A stretch of 64,000 nucleotides of DNA, from assembly GCF_044326205.1 (NCBI RefSeq), contig NZ_JBIRCY010000002.1, forward strand, positions 133,878 through 197,877, in the 5' to 3' direction. Every line of letters starts with the position of its first letter. Within the stretch, counting starts at the first letter, position 1. This document shows, piece by piece, positions 8,665 to 17,524 of the stretch. Both the position numbers and the translations under genes were made by a program. The notes beneath the pieces were generated by a model. That model was not told where the DNA came from. It saw only the letters and a program-made list of their open reading frames with translations, and did no database searches. This stretch comes from Kumtagia sp044326205. Lineage in GTDB: Bacteria; Pseudomonadota; Alphaproteobacteria; Rhizobiales; Rhizobiaceae.

Positions 8665-10185
8665 ATGTCCCTGATCTCCGTCCGACACCTGACCAAACGC
8701 TACGGCGGCGTCGTGGCGCTGGCCGACATGAACATCGAGGTCGAGCGCGGCACCATCCATGCCGTGGTCGGAGAGAACGGCGCGGGCAAGTCGACGCTGA
8801 TGAAGGTGCTGGCCGGCGCGGTGCACGCCGACAGTGGCGAGATCTTTATCGAAGACGCGCCGGTGACGCTGGGCAGCCCCCGCGCCGCACATCGCCAGGG
8901 TATCGGCATCGTCTACCAGGAACTCAGCCTCTTTCCCGAGCGTTCGGTGCTTGCAAATCTTTTCGTCAACCGCGAGCCGACACGCGGCGGCCTGATCTCG
9001 CTAAAAGCGATGGAAGACGAAAGCCGCGCCATGTTGGAACGGCTCGGCCTCCATGTCGACGTGCGCGCGCCGCTCAGCCGCCTGTCGATCGGCGAACGGC
9101 AACTGGTCGAGCTTTGCCGCGTGCTGCTGGAGGAGCCACGCCTGCTCATCCTCGACGAGCCCAATTCGGCGCTGAACCGCCGCGAGACGGAACGGCTGTT
9201 CTCGGTGCTGCAGGGCCTGCGCCAGCGCAGCATCACCATGCTCTATGTCTCGCATCGGCTTGAGGAAGTGTTTTCGATCACCGACCGCATCACGGTGACC
9301 CGCAACGGCCGCGACGTCATGACCAAAAACACGGCCGAATTGACAATTCCGGAAGTTATCGAGGCAATGATCGGCCGCCAGCGCGAGGCGCTGTTCCCGC
9401 CGCCCCTACCCCCTAAGCCCGGCGTCACCGAGCGGCGTATAAAAGTCTCCGACCTGTCTGGTGGACGGCTGGAGCATGTTTCGTTCTCGGCGCGCTCCGG
9501 CGAAGTGGTCGGGCTGGCGGGGCTCGAAGGCTCGGGCGTGACCGACATCCTCGAAATCCTGTTTGGCTTCCATCAGGCGCGCAGCGGCAGCGTGACCTTT
9601 CCGGACGGGAAAGGCCTGCCGAAAAACACGACCGAGGCCGCAAAGCGTCGTGTCTGCCTCGTGCCCGCCGATCGCCGCAAGAACGGGCTGATGCTCGACA
9701 AGTCGATATTGTTCAACATCTCCAATGTCCTCGTCGGCGCGCGCGGCGATGGGCCCGTCTGGTACCTGCCGCAGGATGCCTTCGAGCGGGCGCGGCGCCA
9801 GATCGACGCGCTGCGCATCAAGGCCGGCTCGGCCTGGTCGCTCGCCAATTCGCTCTCCGGCGGTAACCAGCAGAAGGTCGTCATCGGCAAGTGGCTGGAG
9901 ATCGGCCCAGACGTTTTCCTCCTCGACGACCCGACACGGGGCGTCGACGTCGGGGCGAAACGCGAGATCTACGGGCTGATCCGCGAGATGTCGGCCAATG
10001 GCGGCATCGTCCTGTTCAGCTCCACCGAACTGCCGGAGCTGATCGGCCTCTGCGACCGCATCCTCGTCATCTACCAGGGCCGGCTGGTCGGCGAGGTCAA
10101 GGGCGGCGAGACCGACAACCGCGCACTGCTGCGCCTCATCAACACCGGCGACCTCGGCGCCAAGAACAGCAAGGCCGCCTCATGA
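8665..10185 (+). CDS. Sugar ABC transporter ATPase, double-domain
   Basis: A tandem-domain sugar importer ATPase of 506 residues from ATG 8665. An in-frame ATG at 8635 lies closer to the hairpin and would add ten uncharacteristic residues. N-half: Walker A GENGAGKST, signature-like LSIGERQLVE, Walker B LLILDEPNSAL. C-half: degenerate Walker A GLEGSGVTD, signature LSGGNQQKVV, Walker B FLLDDPTRGVD. Its stop overlaps the permease start (ATGA). It works with the binding protein at 7512 and the permease at 10182. Confidence 0.92.
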   Translation: MSLISVRHLTKRYGGVVALADMNIEVERGTIHAVVGENGAGKSTLMKVLAGAVHADSGEIFIEDAPVTLGSPRAAHRQGIGIVYQELSLFPERSVLANLFVNREPTRGGLISLKAMEDESRAMLERLGLHVDVRAPLSRLSIGERQLVELCRVLLEEPRLLILDEPNSALNRRETERLFSVLQGLRQRSITMLYVSHRLEEVFSITDRITVTRNGRDVMTKNTAELTIPEVIEAMIGRQREALFPPPLPPKPGVTERRIKVSDLSGGRLEHVSFSARSGEVVGLAGLEGSGVTDILEILFGFHQARSGSVTFPDGKGLPKNTTEAAKRRVCLVPADRRKNGLMLDKSILFNISNVLVGARGDGPVWYLPQDAFERARRQIDALRIKAGSAWSLANSLSGGNQQKVVIGKWLEIGPDVFLLDDPTRGVDVGAKREIYGLIREMSANGGIVLFSSTELPELIGLCDRILVIYQGRLVGEVKGGETDNRALLRLINTGDLGAKNSKAAS

Positions 10186-11177
10186 GCGAAACTTCTCCGG
10201 CCCGTCGCCGCTTCACGCTGCCCGACGAGATCGGCGTGATCGCCGCACTTGTCGCCATGATGGTAATCGTCGGGGTGGCGCGGCCGCGTTTCCTCAACCC
10301 GATCAATCTGTTCGCACTACTCGGCAACACGACATTTTTGGGGATGCTGGCGCTCGGCATGGTGTTCCTGCTCGCCATCCGCGAGATCGACCTCTCCGTC
10401 GGCTGGATGTTCAATTTTGCCGCCGTCTTCGCAGCGATCCTGATGGTCGCCGGGCTGAACCCATGGCTCGCGGCCTTCGCCGGCGTGATCTTCGGCGCCG
10501 GCCTGGGCTTCGTGAACGGCATTCTGGTCGTAGGCCTTCGACTTCCCGCCGTGATCGTCACGCTCGGCACCTATTCGATGTTCCAGGGCGCCTCGCTGGT
10601 CGCCAACCAGGGCCGCGCCATCGTGCCGTCGGACACGTCGAGCAATTTCTTCAGCATCATCTCGACAAAACTGTTCGGCGTGCTGCCCGTGGCAGCCCTC
10701 GTCTTCGTAGTGCTGGCGGTCATCATGCATTTCGTCCTCCACCGAACGCGCTTCGGATACCGCGTGCAGGCGGTCGGCAGCAATCCGGAGGCGGCCCGCT
10801 TCGCCGGCATTCCGACCGGCAAGGTGAGACTGCAGACGCTGGTGATGATGGGCGCGCTCTGCGGCCTGTCGGGGGTCATGTATGTCGGCTTCCGCGGCGC
10901 CATCGACCCGCAGGAAGGCTCGGACTTCGTGCTGGTCGTCATCGCCGCCGTCATCATCGGCGGCACGCCGCTATCCGGCGGCCACGGCACCATCGTCGGC
11001 GCGGTGGTCGGCATGATGATCATCCAGGTGATCTCCAGCGGCCTGATCTTCTTCGGCATCGACGCCACCTGGTCGACCTTCGTCACCGGCGCCGTCATCG
11101 TGCTGGCGGTGGCGCTCGACCAGGCAATCAAATACCAGCGAGCGCGGCGGGCGGAACGGGCGGCGCGCGCCGATTAG
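10182..11177 (+). CDS. Sugar ABC transporter permease
   Basis: A 331-residue inner-membrane permease of the ribose type starting at ATG 10182, inside the stop of the ATPase gene. The family loop REIDLSVGWMFN and the C-terminal GGTPLSGGHGT are both present, with about nine to ten hydrophobic spans. The tail is basic (RARRAERAARAD), as expected for a cytoplasmic end. It ends the second sugar module; the convergent RTX gene begins 6 bp beyond, with no clear bidirectional terminator. Confidence 0.92.
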   Translation: MSETSPARRRFTLPDEIGVIAALVAMMVIVGVARPRFLNPINLFALLGNTTFLGMLALGMVFLLAIREIDLSVGWMFNFAAVFAAILMVAGLNPWLAAFAGVIFGAGLGFVNGILVVGLRLPAVIVTLGTYSMFQGASLVANQGRAIVPSDTSSNFFSIISTKLFGVLPVAALVFVVLAVIMHFVLHRTRFGYRVQAVGSNPEAARFAGIPTGKVRLQTLVMMGALCGLSGVMYVGFRGAIDPQEGSDFVLVVIAAVIIGGTPLSGGHGTIVGAVVGMMIIQVISSGLIFFGIDATWSTFVTGAVIVLAVALDQAIKYQRARRAERAARAD

Positions 11178-11183
11178 TCGGCC

Positions 11184-12479
11184 TCAGATCACCACGAAAT
11201 CCGCGGCGGTCAGCCCGAGACCGACGGCAACCGTCGCGAACTGGATTCGCGCTCCCGCGCCGTTGCCGTCGGCATCGAAGAACAACCTGCCCGTATCGAA
11301 CTCGAAGATTATCCGGTCGCTGGCGTCGCCGGCGAGCCCCGTTGAATTGGCGCGGAAGGCGGATGCGGCCAACGCACCCGTCGGCAGGCCGGTGAAAAAA
11401 GCGTTATCGATCTGGATCGTGTCGTCGGCCACGCTGAAGTCGGTGATCGTGTCGACATTGGTCGAGGCGCTCAGCGCCGAGTTGAACACGAAGATGTCGG
11501 CGCCGGTATGGCCGGTCAGCGTGTCCTTGCCGCCATAGCCTTTGATCGAGTCGTTGCCTGCGCCGCCATTAAGCGCATTGCCAGCCGAATTGCCGAAGAC
11601 GAAATCGTCATAGTTTGAGCCCGAGAGATTTTCGATCGATACGAAGCTGTCGCCGAACGCATCGCCGCTGTTGATCGACGGGTTGGCAAGGCTGACGATG
11701 ACGCCCTTGGTGGTCGAGGCATAGGACGCCCGGTCGGCCCCGCTGCCACCATTGAGCAGGTCGGCGCCGGCGCCGCCCATCAGCGTGTCGGTGCCGTCCT
11801 GACCGTAAAGCAGATCGTCCTGGGCGCCGCCATAGACGCTGTCGTTGCCGCTGCCCGCTTCGACACGGCCGTCAAGCGTACCGAGCCTGCCGTCGTAAAG
11901 GTCGTTGTTGTCTCCCAGCGATACATCGCCGATCATCAGGCCCTTGTTGATGATCCGCTCCATCGAGTCGCCTGCGGAATAGGAATAGCTGTATGTGCCG
12001 CCGAAGATCGTGCCGTAGTTGGTCACGACGAGCGTCTCCCGAACATCGGAATTCTGCCGCCCGATCCCGGTGTGATCGCCATGGATCAGGCCGTGATTGA
12101 CGATGGTAGACTGGCCGCCATCCGTCGACGTCGTGTACATGGTGATGCCGCTGCTGCCACGAATCTCGCCATAATTAGCGACTGTGTGCTCGCCACCGCT
12201 CAAATAGACGCCGCTGTGGAAGCTCGCGCTTACAGTTCCTGTTTCTCCGACGACGACATGGTTGTTGCGGCTGAGATCGTTATTGTTGAGGATGCCCATG
12301 TAGTCGCCGAACACATAGCCGTCGATTGTGTACTCGTGGTCATCCGTTGTTCCCCAGATCGCCTGGTTTTCGGTGGAGCCGACAGTGATCCCGCCAGCAA
12401 CATAGACGTGTTCGCCGGCAAGCAGCGTCTCCTGTATGCCTGTCCCGACCCGATCCTGATAGATGATTTTGGTGGGCAT
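11184..12479 (-). CDS. RTX-type calcium-binding protein, probable type I secretion substrate
   Basis: A 431-residue acidic, Gly/Asp/Asn-rich protein. The N-terminal half (about residues 1-195) is a repetitive beta-rich region with recurring VxNxGxIxG units, suggesting a beta-helix or autotransporter-like stack. From about residue 200 there are RTX nonapeptides (GGAGADLLN, GGSGADRAS, GGAGNDSIK, GGKDTLTGH). The C-terminus has the ADIFVF and FDADGNG segments typical of M10-like/RTX secretion tails and no Cys. There is no Sec signal, consistent with type I export, although no TolC/HlyBD genes are in the window. Its upstream neighbour on the same strand is the hydratase at 12571. Function beyond Ca-dependent folding is unknown. 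Confidence 0.85.
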   Translation of the reverse strand: MPTKIIYQDRVGTGIQETLLAGEHVYVAGGITVGSTENQAIWGTTDDHEYTIDGYVFGDYMGILNNNDLSRNNHVVVGETGTVSASFHSGVYLSGGEHTVANYGEIRGSSGITMYTTSTDGGQSTIVNHGLIHGDHTGIGRQNSDVRETLVVTNYGTIFGGTYSYSYSAGDSMERIINKGLMIGDVSLGDNNDLYDGRLGTLDGRVEAGSGNDSVYGGAQDDLLYGQDGTDTLMGGAGADLLNGGSGADRASYASTTKGVIVSLANPSINSGDAFGDSFVSIENLSGSNYDDFVFGNSAGNALNGGAGNDSIKGYGGKDTLTGHTGADIFVFNSALSASTNVDTITDFSVADDTIQIDNAFFTGLPTGALAASAFRANSTGLAGDASDRIIFEFDTGRLFFDADGNGAGARIQFATVAVGLGLTAADFVVI

Positions 12480-12570
12480 TGCCGAACCTCCGACTTTTGT
12501 CGCGCTGAACTGATCTCAAGCAAGGTATTTATCGGCAGCGTAGGCCATGTCGCAAAGACTTCCAAGCAAT

Positions 12571-14097
12571 TCAACTTATGGCTTCAGCAATCACCTTCCG
12601 CCACATCCTCGGTCCGCTCTCGTGGATTGATTGGCCGGTCACGTCGACCGCCACCGTCACCGGCATGTCCTTGACCTCGAATTCATGGATCGCCTCCATG
12701 CCGAGATCCTCGAAGGCGATGACCCGGGCCGACTTGATCGACTTGGAGATCAGATAGGCGGCACCGCCCACCGCGATCATATAGGGCGCGCCATGTTCGC
12801 GGATTGCCTCGATCGCCGCCGGGCCGCGCTCCGCCTTGCCAACCATGCCGAGCAAGCCCGTCCTGCGCAGCACGAGATCGGTGAAATCGTCCATGCGGGT
12901 AGACGTCGTCGGGCCGGCCGGGCCGACCACTTCGTCGCGCACCGCCTTGACCGGCCCGACGTAATAGATGACGCGGTCCTTGAGGTCGACGGGCAGAGGT
13001 TCCCCACGCTCCAGCAGTTGCGCGATGCGCTTGTGCGCGGCGTCGCGGCCGGTGAGCAGACGGCCGGAAAGCAGCAGCGTCTCGCCAGCGCGCCATGTCG
13101 CTGCTTCCTCGCGCGTCAGCGTGTCGAGGTTCACGCGCCGCGCCGCGCCCCCCGCCTCTTCCAGAAAAATCTCCAGCCAATCGGTGATGTCGGGCGGGTC
13201 GGCGAAAACCGGGCCGCGGCCGTCGAGCACGAGCTTGATATGCCGGTTGGCGGCGCATTGCGGGATCAGCGCCACCGGCTTCGAGGCCGCATGGGATGGA
13301 TAGGCCGCGATCTTCACGTCGACCACCGAGGTCAATCCGCCGAGTCCTTGCGCGCCGATGCCCAGCGCGTTGACCTTTTCATAGATCTCGATCCGCATCT
13401 CCTCCAATGGATTGGCCGGGCCGCGGCGAATGAGGTCGAGCATGTCGATCCTGTCGTTCAGCACCTCTTTCGCCAGCAGCATCGCCTTTTCCGCATCGCC
13501 GCCGACGCCGATGCCGATCATGCCGGGCGGACACCAGCCACTGCCCAGGCTCTCCATCGTCTTCACCACCCAGTCGACGACGGACGCGGCCGGATTGAGC
13601 GTGACGAAGCGCGCCTTGTTCTCCGAGCCGCCACCTTTCGCCGCTACGGTCAGCTCGATGGTCCTGCCCGGCACCAGTTCGACATGGGTTATCGCCGGCG
13701 TGTTGTCGCGCGTGTTGACCCGCGAAAACAGCGGGTCGGCGACCATGGACGGCCGAAGCGGATTGTGCTCATCGAGGTAGGCCTCGCGCACACCGGCGTT
13801 CACCAGATCGGCGAAACTCCCTTCGGCCTCGATACGCACGTCCATGCCGACCTTGGCAAAGACGACGACGAGCCCGGTGTCCTGGCAAATCGGCCTTTTT
13901 CCGAAAGCAGCCATGCGCGAATTGACGAGGATCTGGGCAATGGCGTTTTTCGCCGCCGGACTCTGTTCGCGCTCATAGGCTGCAGCGAGATGCCGGATGT
14001 AGTCGGGTGGATGGTAGCAGGAGATGTATTGCAACGCACCGGCGACAGTTTTGCTGATGTCGCTGCCGAGGATGGTGACTGGAGGTGCCGCTGGCAT
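12571..14097 (-). CDS. Fused class I (iron-sulfur) fumarate hydratase-type hydro-lyase
   Basis: A 508-residue protein with fused alpha and beta domains as in class I fumarases. The cluster cysteines are visible: Cys71 (ICQDTG), Cys189 (WCPPG) and Cys281 (PQCAANRH). The C-terminal half has the hydratase beta domain with GPTTSTRMDDF and the SKSIKSARV region. The class adds or removes water on fumarate/malate; relatives act on mesaconate, tartrate and other trans-enoic diacids. It lies 140 bp after the CoA-transferase gene at the end of a catabolic operon containing MaoC and lipoyl proteins. A dedicated pathway role is therefore more likely than housekeeping TCA function. Substrate is uncertain. 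Confidence 0.88.
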   Translation of the reverse strand: MPAAPPVTILGSDISKTVAGALQYISCYHPPDYIRHLAAAYEREQSPAAKNAIAQILVNSRMAAFGKRPICQDTGLVVVFAKVGMDVRIEAEGSFADLVNAGVREAYLDEHNPLRPSMVADPLFSRVNTRDNTPAITHVELVPGRTIELTVAAKGGGSENKARFVTLNPAASVVDWVVKTMESLGSGWCPPGMIGIGVGGDAEKAMLLAKEVLNDRIDMLDLIRRGPANPLEEMRIEIYEKVNALGIGAQGLGGLTSVVDVKIAAYPSHAASKPVALIPQCAANRHIKLVLDGRGPVFADPPDITDWLEIFLEEAGGAARRVNLDTLTREEAATWRAGETLLLSGRLLTGRDAAHKRIAQLLERGEPLPVDLKDRVIYYVGPVKAVRDEVVGPAGPTTSTRMDDFTDLVLRRTGLLGMVGKAERGPAAIEAIREHGAPYMIAVGGAAYLISKSIKSARVIAFEDLGMEAIHEFEVKDMPVTVAVDVTGQSIHESGPRMWRKVIAEAIS

Positions 14098-14237
14098 CGC
14101 TGAGTCCTAACGGGTGGCGCACTCACATTGAACCCGTGAGCCCGGTCGTCATAGATGAATTTGGCGGCTGTCTCATCGTCTGGCACCATCCTTCGTAGGC
14201 AAGTTCTGCGCCGCCGGAGCCTTCCGGCCCCGCATCC

Positions 14238-15389
14238 TCACCCCACCGCATCTTTCTCATGCAGCGGTTCGAGCACCACCTCGTTGTCCGCCCCAAACGC
14301 CTTTCCCGCGTGACGCAATCGCCCCGGCGTCTTCGACAAATTCGCCAGCATGTTCTGCATGACGACGCCGTCAACCTCGGTGATCATCTCCCGCGCCTTG
14401 AAGTGCGGGTCAGCAAAAATATCACGCATGTCGAGCACCTTGGCGATCGCCGCATCGACCCGGCGGAATTCCGCAACGACGGTCTCGTAGGGCCGCTCGG
14501 CGATCCAGGCACTGATCCATTCCTCCAGCGCCTCGCGGTTGGCGCTGCGGGCCTGGAAAGACGAAAAGCGTTCGTCGCCGGTGAGGCCGACAAGGTCGAG
14601 CACCCGCCGCGCGATGCTGTCGGACGAGCTGGACACTGCCACCCACACGCCGTCAGCGCAGCGATAGGTGCCGCGCGGCACGGTGTAGGGAATGCCCGAA
14701 CCCAGCCGCGGCTGAAGGTAGCCCATATGGGCATAGGCCGAAACCAGCGGCCCCATGATCTGGAACATGGATTGCAGCAGGTTGACGTCGACCACCTGCC
14801 CCTCGCCGGTGCGTTCCGCGTGGCGCACGGCGACCAGCGTCGCGAAGGCGCCGCCAAGTGCGGTCACCTCGTCGGTCAGCGCGATCGGCGGCAGCAACGG
14901 CGGCCCGTCGGCCTCGCCGAGCAGGCCAGCGAAACCGGACAGCGCCTCGGCGATGGTGGCGAAGCCGGGATGCTGCGCATAAGGTCCGTCCTGCCCAAAA
15001 CCGCTAACCCGCAGGATGACGAGCCCCGGGTTCTTTGCGTGCAGCGCCCCGGGAGAGAAGCCGAGCGCTTCCAGCTTGCCAGGCCGCATGTTCTCGATCA
15101 GCACATTGGCGTCGGCGACCAGCGCCCAGAGATCGGCCCTGCCCTGCTCGGATTTGAGGTCGAGCGAGACCACCTTCTTGTTGCGGTTCACCAGCTTCCA
15201 GAAATAAGCGTCCTGTTCGCCTGGGCCGGTCCAGCCCATGCGGCGCGTCGGGTCGCCGCCCGGCGCTTCGACCTTGATCACTTCGGCGCCGAAATCGGCG
15301 AGGTATCGCCCGCTGCCCGGCCCCGCCACGACCGTGGCAAGTTCGATGACTTTTATCCCGGCGAGCGGGCCTTCTGTCGCGTCCATCAC
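14238..15389 (-). CDS. Class III (CaiB/BaiF) acyl-CoA transferase
   Basis: A 383-residue family III CoA-transferase. The N-terminus has the typical GIKVIELATVVAGP and GAEVIKVEAPGGDP segments, and the catalytic aspartate is Asp201 in VVDVNLLQ, where the aspartyl-CoA mixed anhydride forms. The family moves CoA between a donor acyl-CoA (often succinyl-CoA) and an organic acid. Its start overlaps the stop of the MaoC gene (ATGA), so hydration and CoA transfer are co-expressed steps. Downstream lies the class I hydratase. An acid released or activated in the E1/lipoyl pathway of this island is a likely substrate; this is inference. Confidence 0.9.
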   Translation of the reverse strand: MMDATEGPLAGIKVIELATVVAGPGSGRYLADFGAEVIKVEAPGGDPTRRMGWTGPGEQDAYFWKLVNRNKKVVSLDLKSEQGRADLWALVADANVLIENMRPGKLEALGFSPGALHAKNPGLVILRVSGFGQDGPYAQHPGFATIAEALSGFAGLLGEADGPPLLPPIALTDEVTALGGAFATLVAVRHAERTGEGQVVDVNLLQSMFQIMGPLVSAYAHMGYLQPRLGSGIPYTVPRGTYRCADGVWVAVSSSSDSIARRVLDLVGLTGDERFSSFQARSANREALEEWISAWIAERPYETVVAEFRRVDAAIAKVLDMRDIFADPHFKAREMITEVDGVVMQNMLANLSKTPGRLRHAGKAFGADNEVVLEPLHEKDAVG

Positions 15390-15877
15390 GCCTCCCCGGC
15401 AGGACGCATCGGCAAAAGCACCGACCGCGTGAAGGTGCAGACCTTCGTTTCGTCCTGTTTGAAACCGTCGGTGCGCACCGTCAGCACCCCCTGCCCCGGC
15501 CGCGACTGCGACGGCCTGGTGGAGAGCACTTCGGTGACGCCGTAAAGCGTGTCGCCGTGGAAGAGCGGCGCGAGATGCTTGAGTTCCTTGACGCCGAGAT
15601 TGGCGATGGCGCGGCCGGAAATGTCGCGCACGCTCATGCCGGCCAGCAGCGAATAGACATAGGTGCCGACGACGACGTTGCGCCCGAACTCGGTCTCGTG
15701 CTCGCCATAGTGGCGATCCGTGTGGATCGAGCTGGCGGAATGCGTCAGCAGGCAGAACAGATGATCCTCCGCCTCCGTCACCGTGTGTCCCGGCCAGTGC
15801 CGGAACACGTCGCCAGCCTCGTATTCGTCCAGATACAGGCCGAAATGCTCTTGCCGTGCATCGTGGACGCGGGGCAT
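15386..15877 (-). CDS. MaoC-like acyl-CoA hydratase/dehydratase
   Basis: A 163-residue single-hotdog protein of the MaoC/R-specific enoyl-CoA hydratase family. It carries the catalytic-loop pattern with SSIHTDRHY followed by a Gly-rich GRNVVVGTY helix, and the LKHLAPLFHGDTL strand. The canonical GDxNPxH is not exact here: TH-SASSIHTD replaces it. That places it in a diverged branch that includes mesaconyl-CoA and other short dicarboxyl-CoA hydratases. It is 3 bp downstream of the lipoyl-domain gene and overlaps the CoA-transferase. Role: reversible hydration of an enoyl-CoA made in this island. Confidence 0.85.
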   Translation of the reverse strand: MPRVHDARQEHFGLYLDEYEAGDVFRHWPGHTVTEAEDHLFCLLTHSASSIHTDRHYGEHETEFGRNVVVGTYVYSLLAGMSVRDISGRAIANLGVKELKHLAPLFHGDTLYGVTEVLSTRPSQSRPGQGVLTVRTDGFKQDETKVCTFTRSVLLPMRPAGEA

Positions 15878-15880
15878 GCG

Positions 15881-16117
15881 TCAGCCCTCCAGCACCAGGG
15901 TCGGAGCGCCGGTCGGCACCTCGTCGCCCACTTTGATCAATATGTCGCGCACGGTGCCGGCAAACGGAGCGGGCACTTCGAGCTGCGCCTTGTCGGTCTC
16001 GACGACGAACAGGTTCTGGCCCTCGGCGACCGCGTCACCCACCTTCACCAGCAATTCCATGATCACCACCTCGTTGGCGGCGTCGCCGACTTTCGGCATC
16101 TTCAGGGTCGAACGCAT
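15881..16117 (-). CDS. Free-standing lipoyl-domain protein
   Basis: A 78-residue protein that is nothing but one lipoyl domain. The lipoylation hairpin is VETDKAQLEV with Lys43, followed by PAPFAGTVRDI and VGDEVPTGAP; this is the E2-type signature, not the biotin MKM. I start at ATG 16117 because it gives MRSTLKMPKVG, the normal domain start; the frame upstream has no family similarity and contains a LacI-type palindrome. In standard complexes this domain is fused to the E2 acyltransferase. Here it stands alone, in the same island as E1 beta and alpha (20137-22196), with no E2 core or E3 nearby. It probably serves as swinging-arm carrier for that E1. Confidence 0.9.
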   Translation of the reverse strand: MRSTLKMPKVGDAANEVVIMELLVKVGDAVAEGQNLFVVETDKAQLEVPAPFAGTVRDILIKVGDEVPTGAPTLVLEG

Positions 16118-16133
16118 AGGCTGCCTTTCTTTT

Positions 16134-16143
16134 GAAACGTTTC
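16134..16143. promoter_or_regulatory. LacI-type operator palindrome upstream of lipoyl gene
   Basis: A perfect GAAACGTTTC palindrome 16 bp ahead of the lipoyl-gene ATG. The same decamer abuts the start of the divergent dehydratase gene at 17514-17523. The central CpG with flanking A/T is typical of LacI/GalR-family operators. Confidence 0.55.
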
Positions 16144-16217
16144 CAGTTCTGGACGGCCACCCGCCCTGGGGCAGCCTCGCCCCCTTCCGATAGGAGAAAA
16201 ACCAGGCCACGTCGACA

Positions 16218-17360
16218 TCACAATGCGGCTCCGCTGGCGGCATCAAACAGCCTTACGTGCTTGGGATCGACGGTGAGCACCACTTTCTGCCCGAGCGCGG
16301 GCGCGGCGCGCGAGGAGACGCGCATCTGGATGCGCTGCACCACCTGCTGGGCGCCATTGGCCTCGCTTGCCGTTTCATCCGCCCGGTGCACGCGCGCGGA
16401 AGGATCGTCCAGCGCGATCGTCACATAGGCTTCTGGCTCGATGTTTTCGACAAGGTCAACCGTGCCGGCCAGAGCACCGGATGTCCCCTCCTCGCGCGGC
16501 TTCCAGCTCAAATGTTCGGGTCGCACCCCGGCGATGACGCGCCCGGATTGGCCTCCTGCCTTCACAGCGCCGGGCCGGATGGTGGCGGCGCCAATCTGAA
16601 CAACACCATCGCCTCCGAAAACGCCCTCCAAAAAATTCGTCGCCGGACTGCCGATGAAGCCGGCCACGAACAGGTTTTTCGGCGCGTCGTAGAGTTTTTG
16701 CGGCGTGTCATATTGCTGCAGCGTACCGCGCGAGAACACTGCGACGCGGCTGCCCAACGTCATCGCCTCGACCTGGTCGTGGGTGACATGGATGGTGGTG
16801 ACGCCGAGCCGCTGATGCAGGCGCCCGAGTTCGGCGCGAAGCTGGACGCGCAGCTTTGCGTCGAGATTGGAGAGCGGTTCGTCGAGCAGGAACGCCTGCG
16901 GATGGCGCACGATGGCGCGGCCCATGGCGACGCGCTGGCGCTGGCCTCCGGAAAGCTGGCCGGGCTTGCGGTCGAGCAGTTCCTTCAGGTCGAGGATGCG
17001 CGCCGCCTCGTTGACGCGCTCGTCGATGGCCGCCTGCGGGAATTTCCTGAGTTCGAGCGCGAAGGCGATGTTTTCGCGCACCGTCATGGTCGGATAGAGT
17101 GCGTAGTTCTGGAACACCATGGCGATGTCGCGATTTCGCGAGGCAACCTCGTTCACCACTTTGCCGTTGATCGCCACGGTGCCGGAACTGATCTTCTCCA
17201 GCCCGGCAATCATCCTGAGCAGCGTCGACTTCCCGCAGCCGGACGGGCCGACGAAGACGACGAATTCGCCGTCCTCTATCTCGAGATTGACGGATTTGAC
17301 GGCGGCGATGGCGCCCCCGCCATACGTCTTGCTCAAGTCCCTGAGGCTTATCGACCCCAT
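16218..17360 (-). CDS. UgpC/MalK-type ABC transporter ATPase (orphan)
   Basis: A 380-residue CUT1-type sugar importer ATPase from ATG 17360 (GGAG just upstream); ATGs at 17387 and 17405 are possible but add unlike residues. Walker A GPSGCGKST, signature LSGGQRQRVAMG, Walker B FLLDEPLSNLD and the switch His in HVTHDQ are intact. The C-terminal TOBE/regulatory domain contains GVRPEHL. No permease or binding-protein gene of the CUT1 type is in the window, so it is an orphan ATPase that could serve a transporter encoded elsewhere. It is the first gene of the - arm, directed away from the divergent promoter region. Confidence 0.92.
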   Translation of the reverse strand: MGSISLRDLSKTYGGGAIAAVKSVNLEIEDGEFVVFVGPSGCGKSTLLRMIAGLEKISSGTVAINGKVVNEVASRNRDIAMVFQNYALYPTMTVRENIAFALELRKFPQAAIDERVNEAARILDLKELLDRKPGQLSGGQRQRVAMGRAIVRHPQAFLLDEPLSNLDAKLRVQLRAELGRLHQRLGVTTIHVTHDQVEAMTLGSRVAVFSRGTLQQYDTPQKLYDAPKNLFVAGFIGSPATNFLEGVFGGDGVVQIGAATIRPGAVKAGGQSGRVIAGVRPEHLSWKPREEGTSGALAGTVDLVENIEPEAYVTIALDDPSARVHRADETASEANGAQQVVQRIQMRVSSRAAPALGQKVVLTVDPKHVRLFDAASGAAL

Positions 17361-17431
17361 CCGCTCCACTGCCCGGTAAATAGCCATCCTGGCCCAACCA
17401 TGCACCGAGTCCTAGACAGCAGAATCCCTCT

Positions 17432-17492
17432 TGTCAATCGTTTGACTTTACGCAATCAATCGGTTGACTAGACAGCAAGCGGCTCGTAACGT
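17432..17492. promoter_or_regulatory. Divergent promoters with twin LacI-like operators
   Basis: Two palindromes of form TCAA-NCGN-TTGA, TCAATCGTTTGA (17434-17445) and TCAATCGGTTGA (17456-17467), are spaced 22 bp start to start, two helical turns. The first overlaps a - strand TTGACA (17432-17437) facing the UgpC gene, with TAGGAC 17 bp on. The second overlaps a + strand TTGACT (17464-17469), with TAACGT at 17487-17492 after 17 bp, facing the dehydratase gene. A LacI-family repressor bound at both sites would cover both -35 elements. Confidence 0.6.
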
Positions 17493-17513
17493 CGCGACCA
17501 AAAGCACAACGGG

Positions 17514-17523
17514 GAAACGTTTC
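17514..17523. promoter_or_regulatory. LacI-type operator palindrome abutting dehydratase start
   Basis: A perfect GAAACGTTTC ends 1 bp before the ATG at 17525. It replaces a normal Shine-Dalgarno region apart from the GGGG at its 5' side. The same palindrome occurs upstream of the lipoyl gene (16134). Confidence 0.55.
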
Positions 17524-17524
17524 A

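Noticed and set aside
12631..14103. 490-codon + strand frame
   Set aside because: Exact antisense to the fused class I hydratase with its full cysteine and domain pattern; no family features in the + frame.
15881..16246. 121-codon version of the lipoyl protein
   Set aside because: The extra 43 residues have no lipoyl-domain similarity and cover the operator palindrome; ATG 16117 matches the normal domain start.
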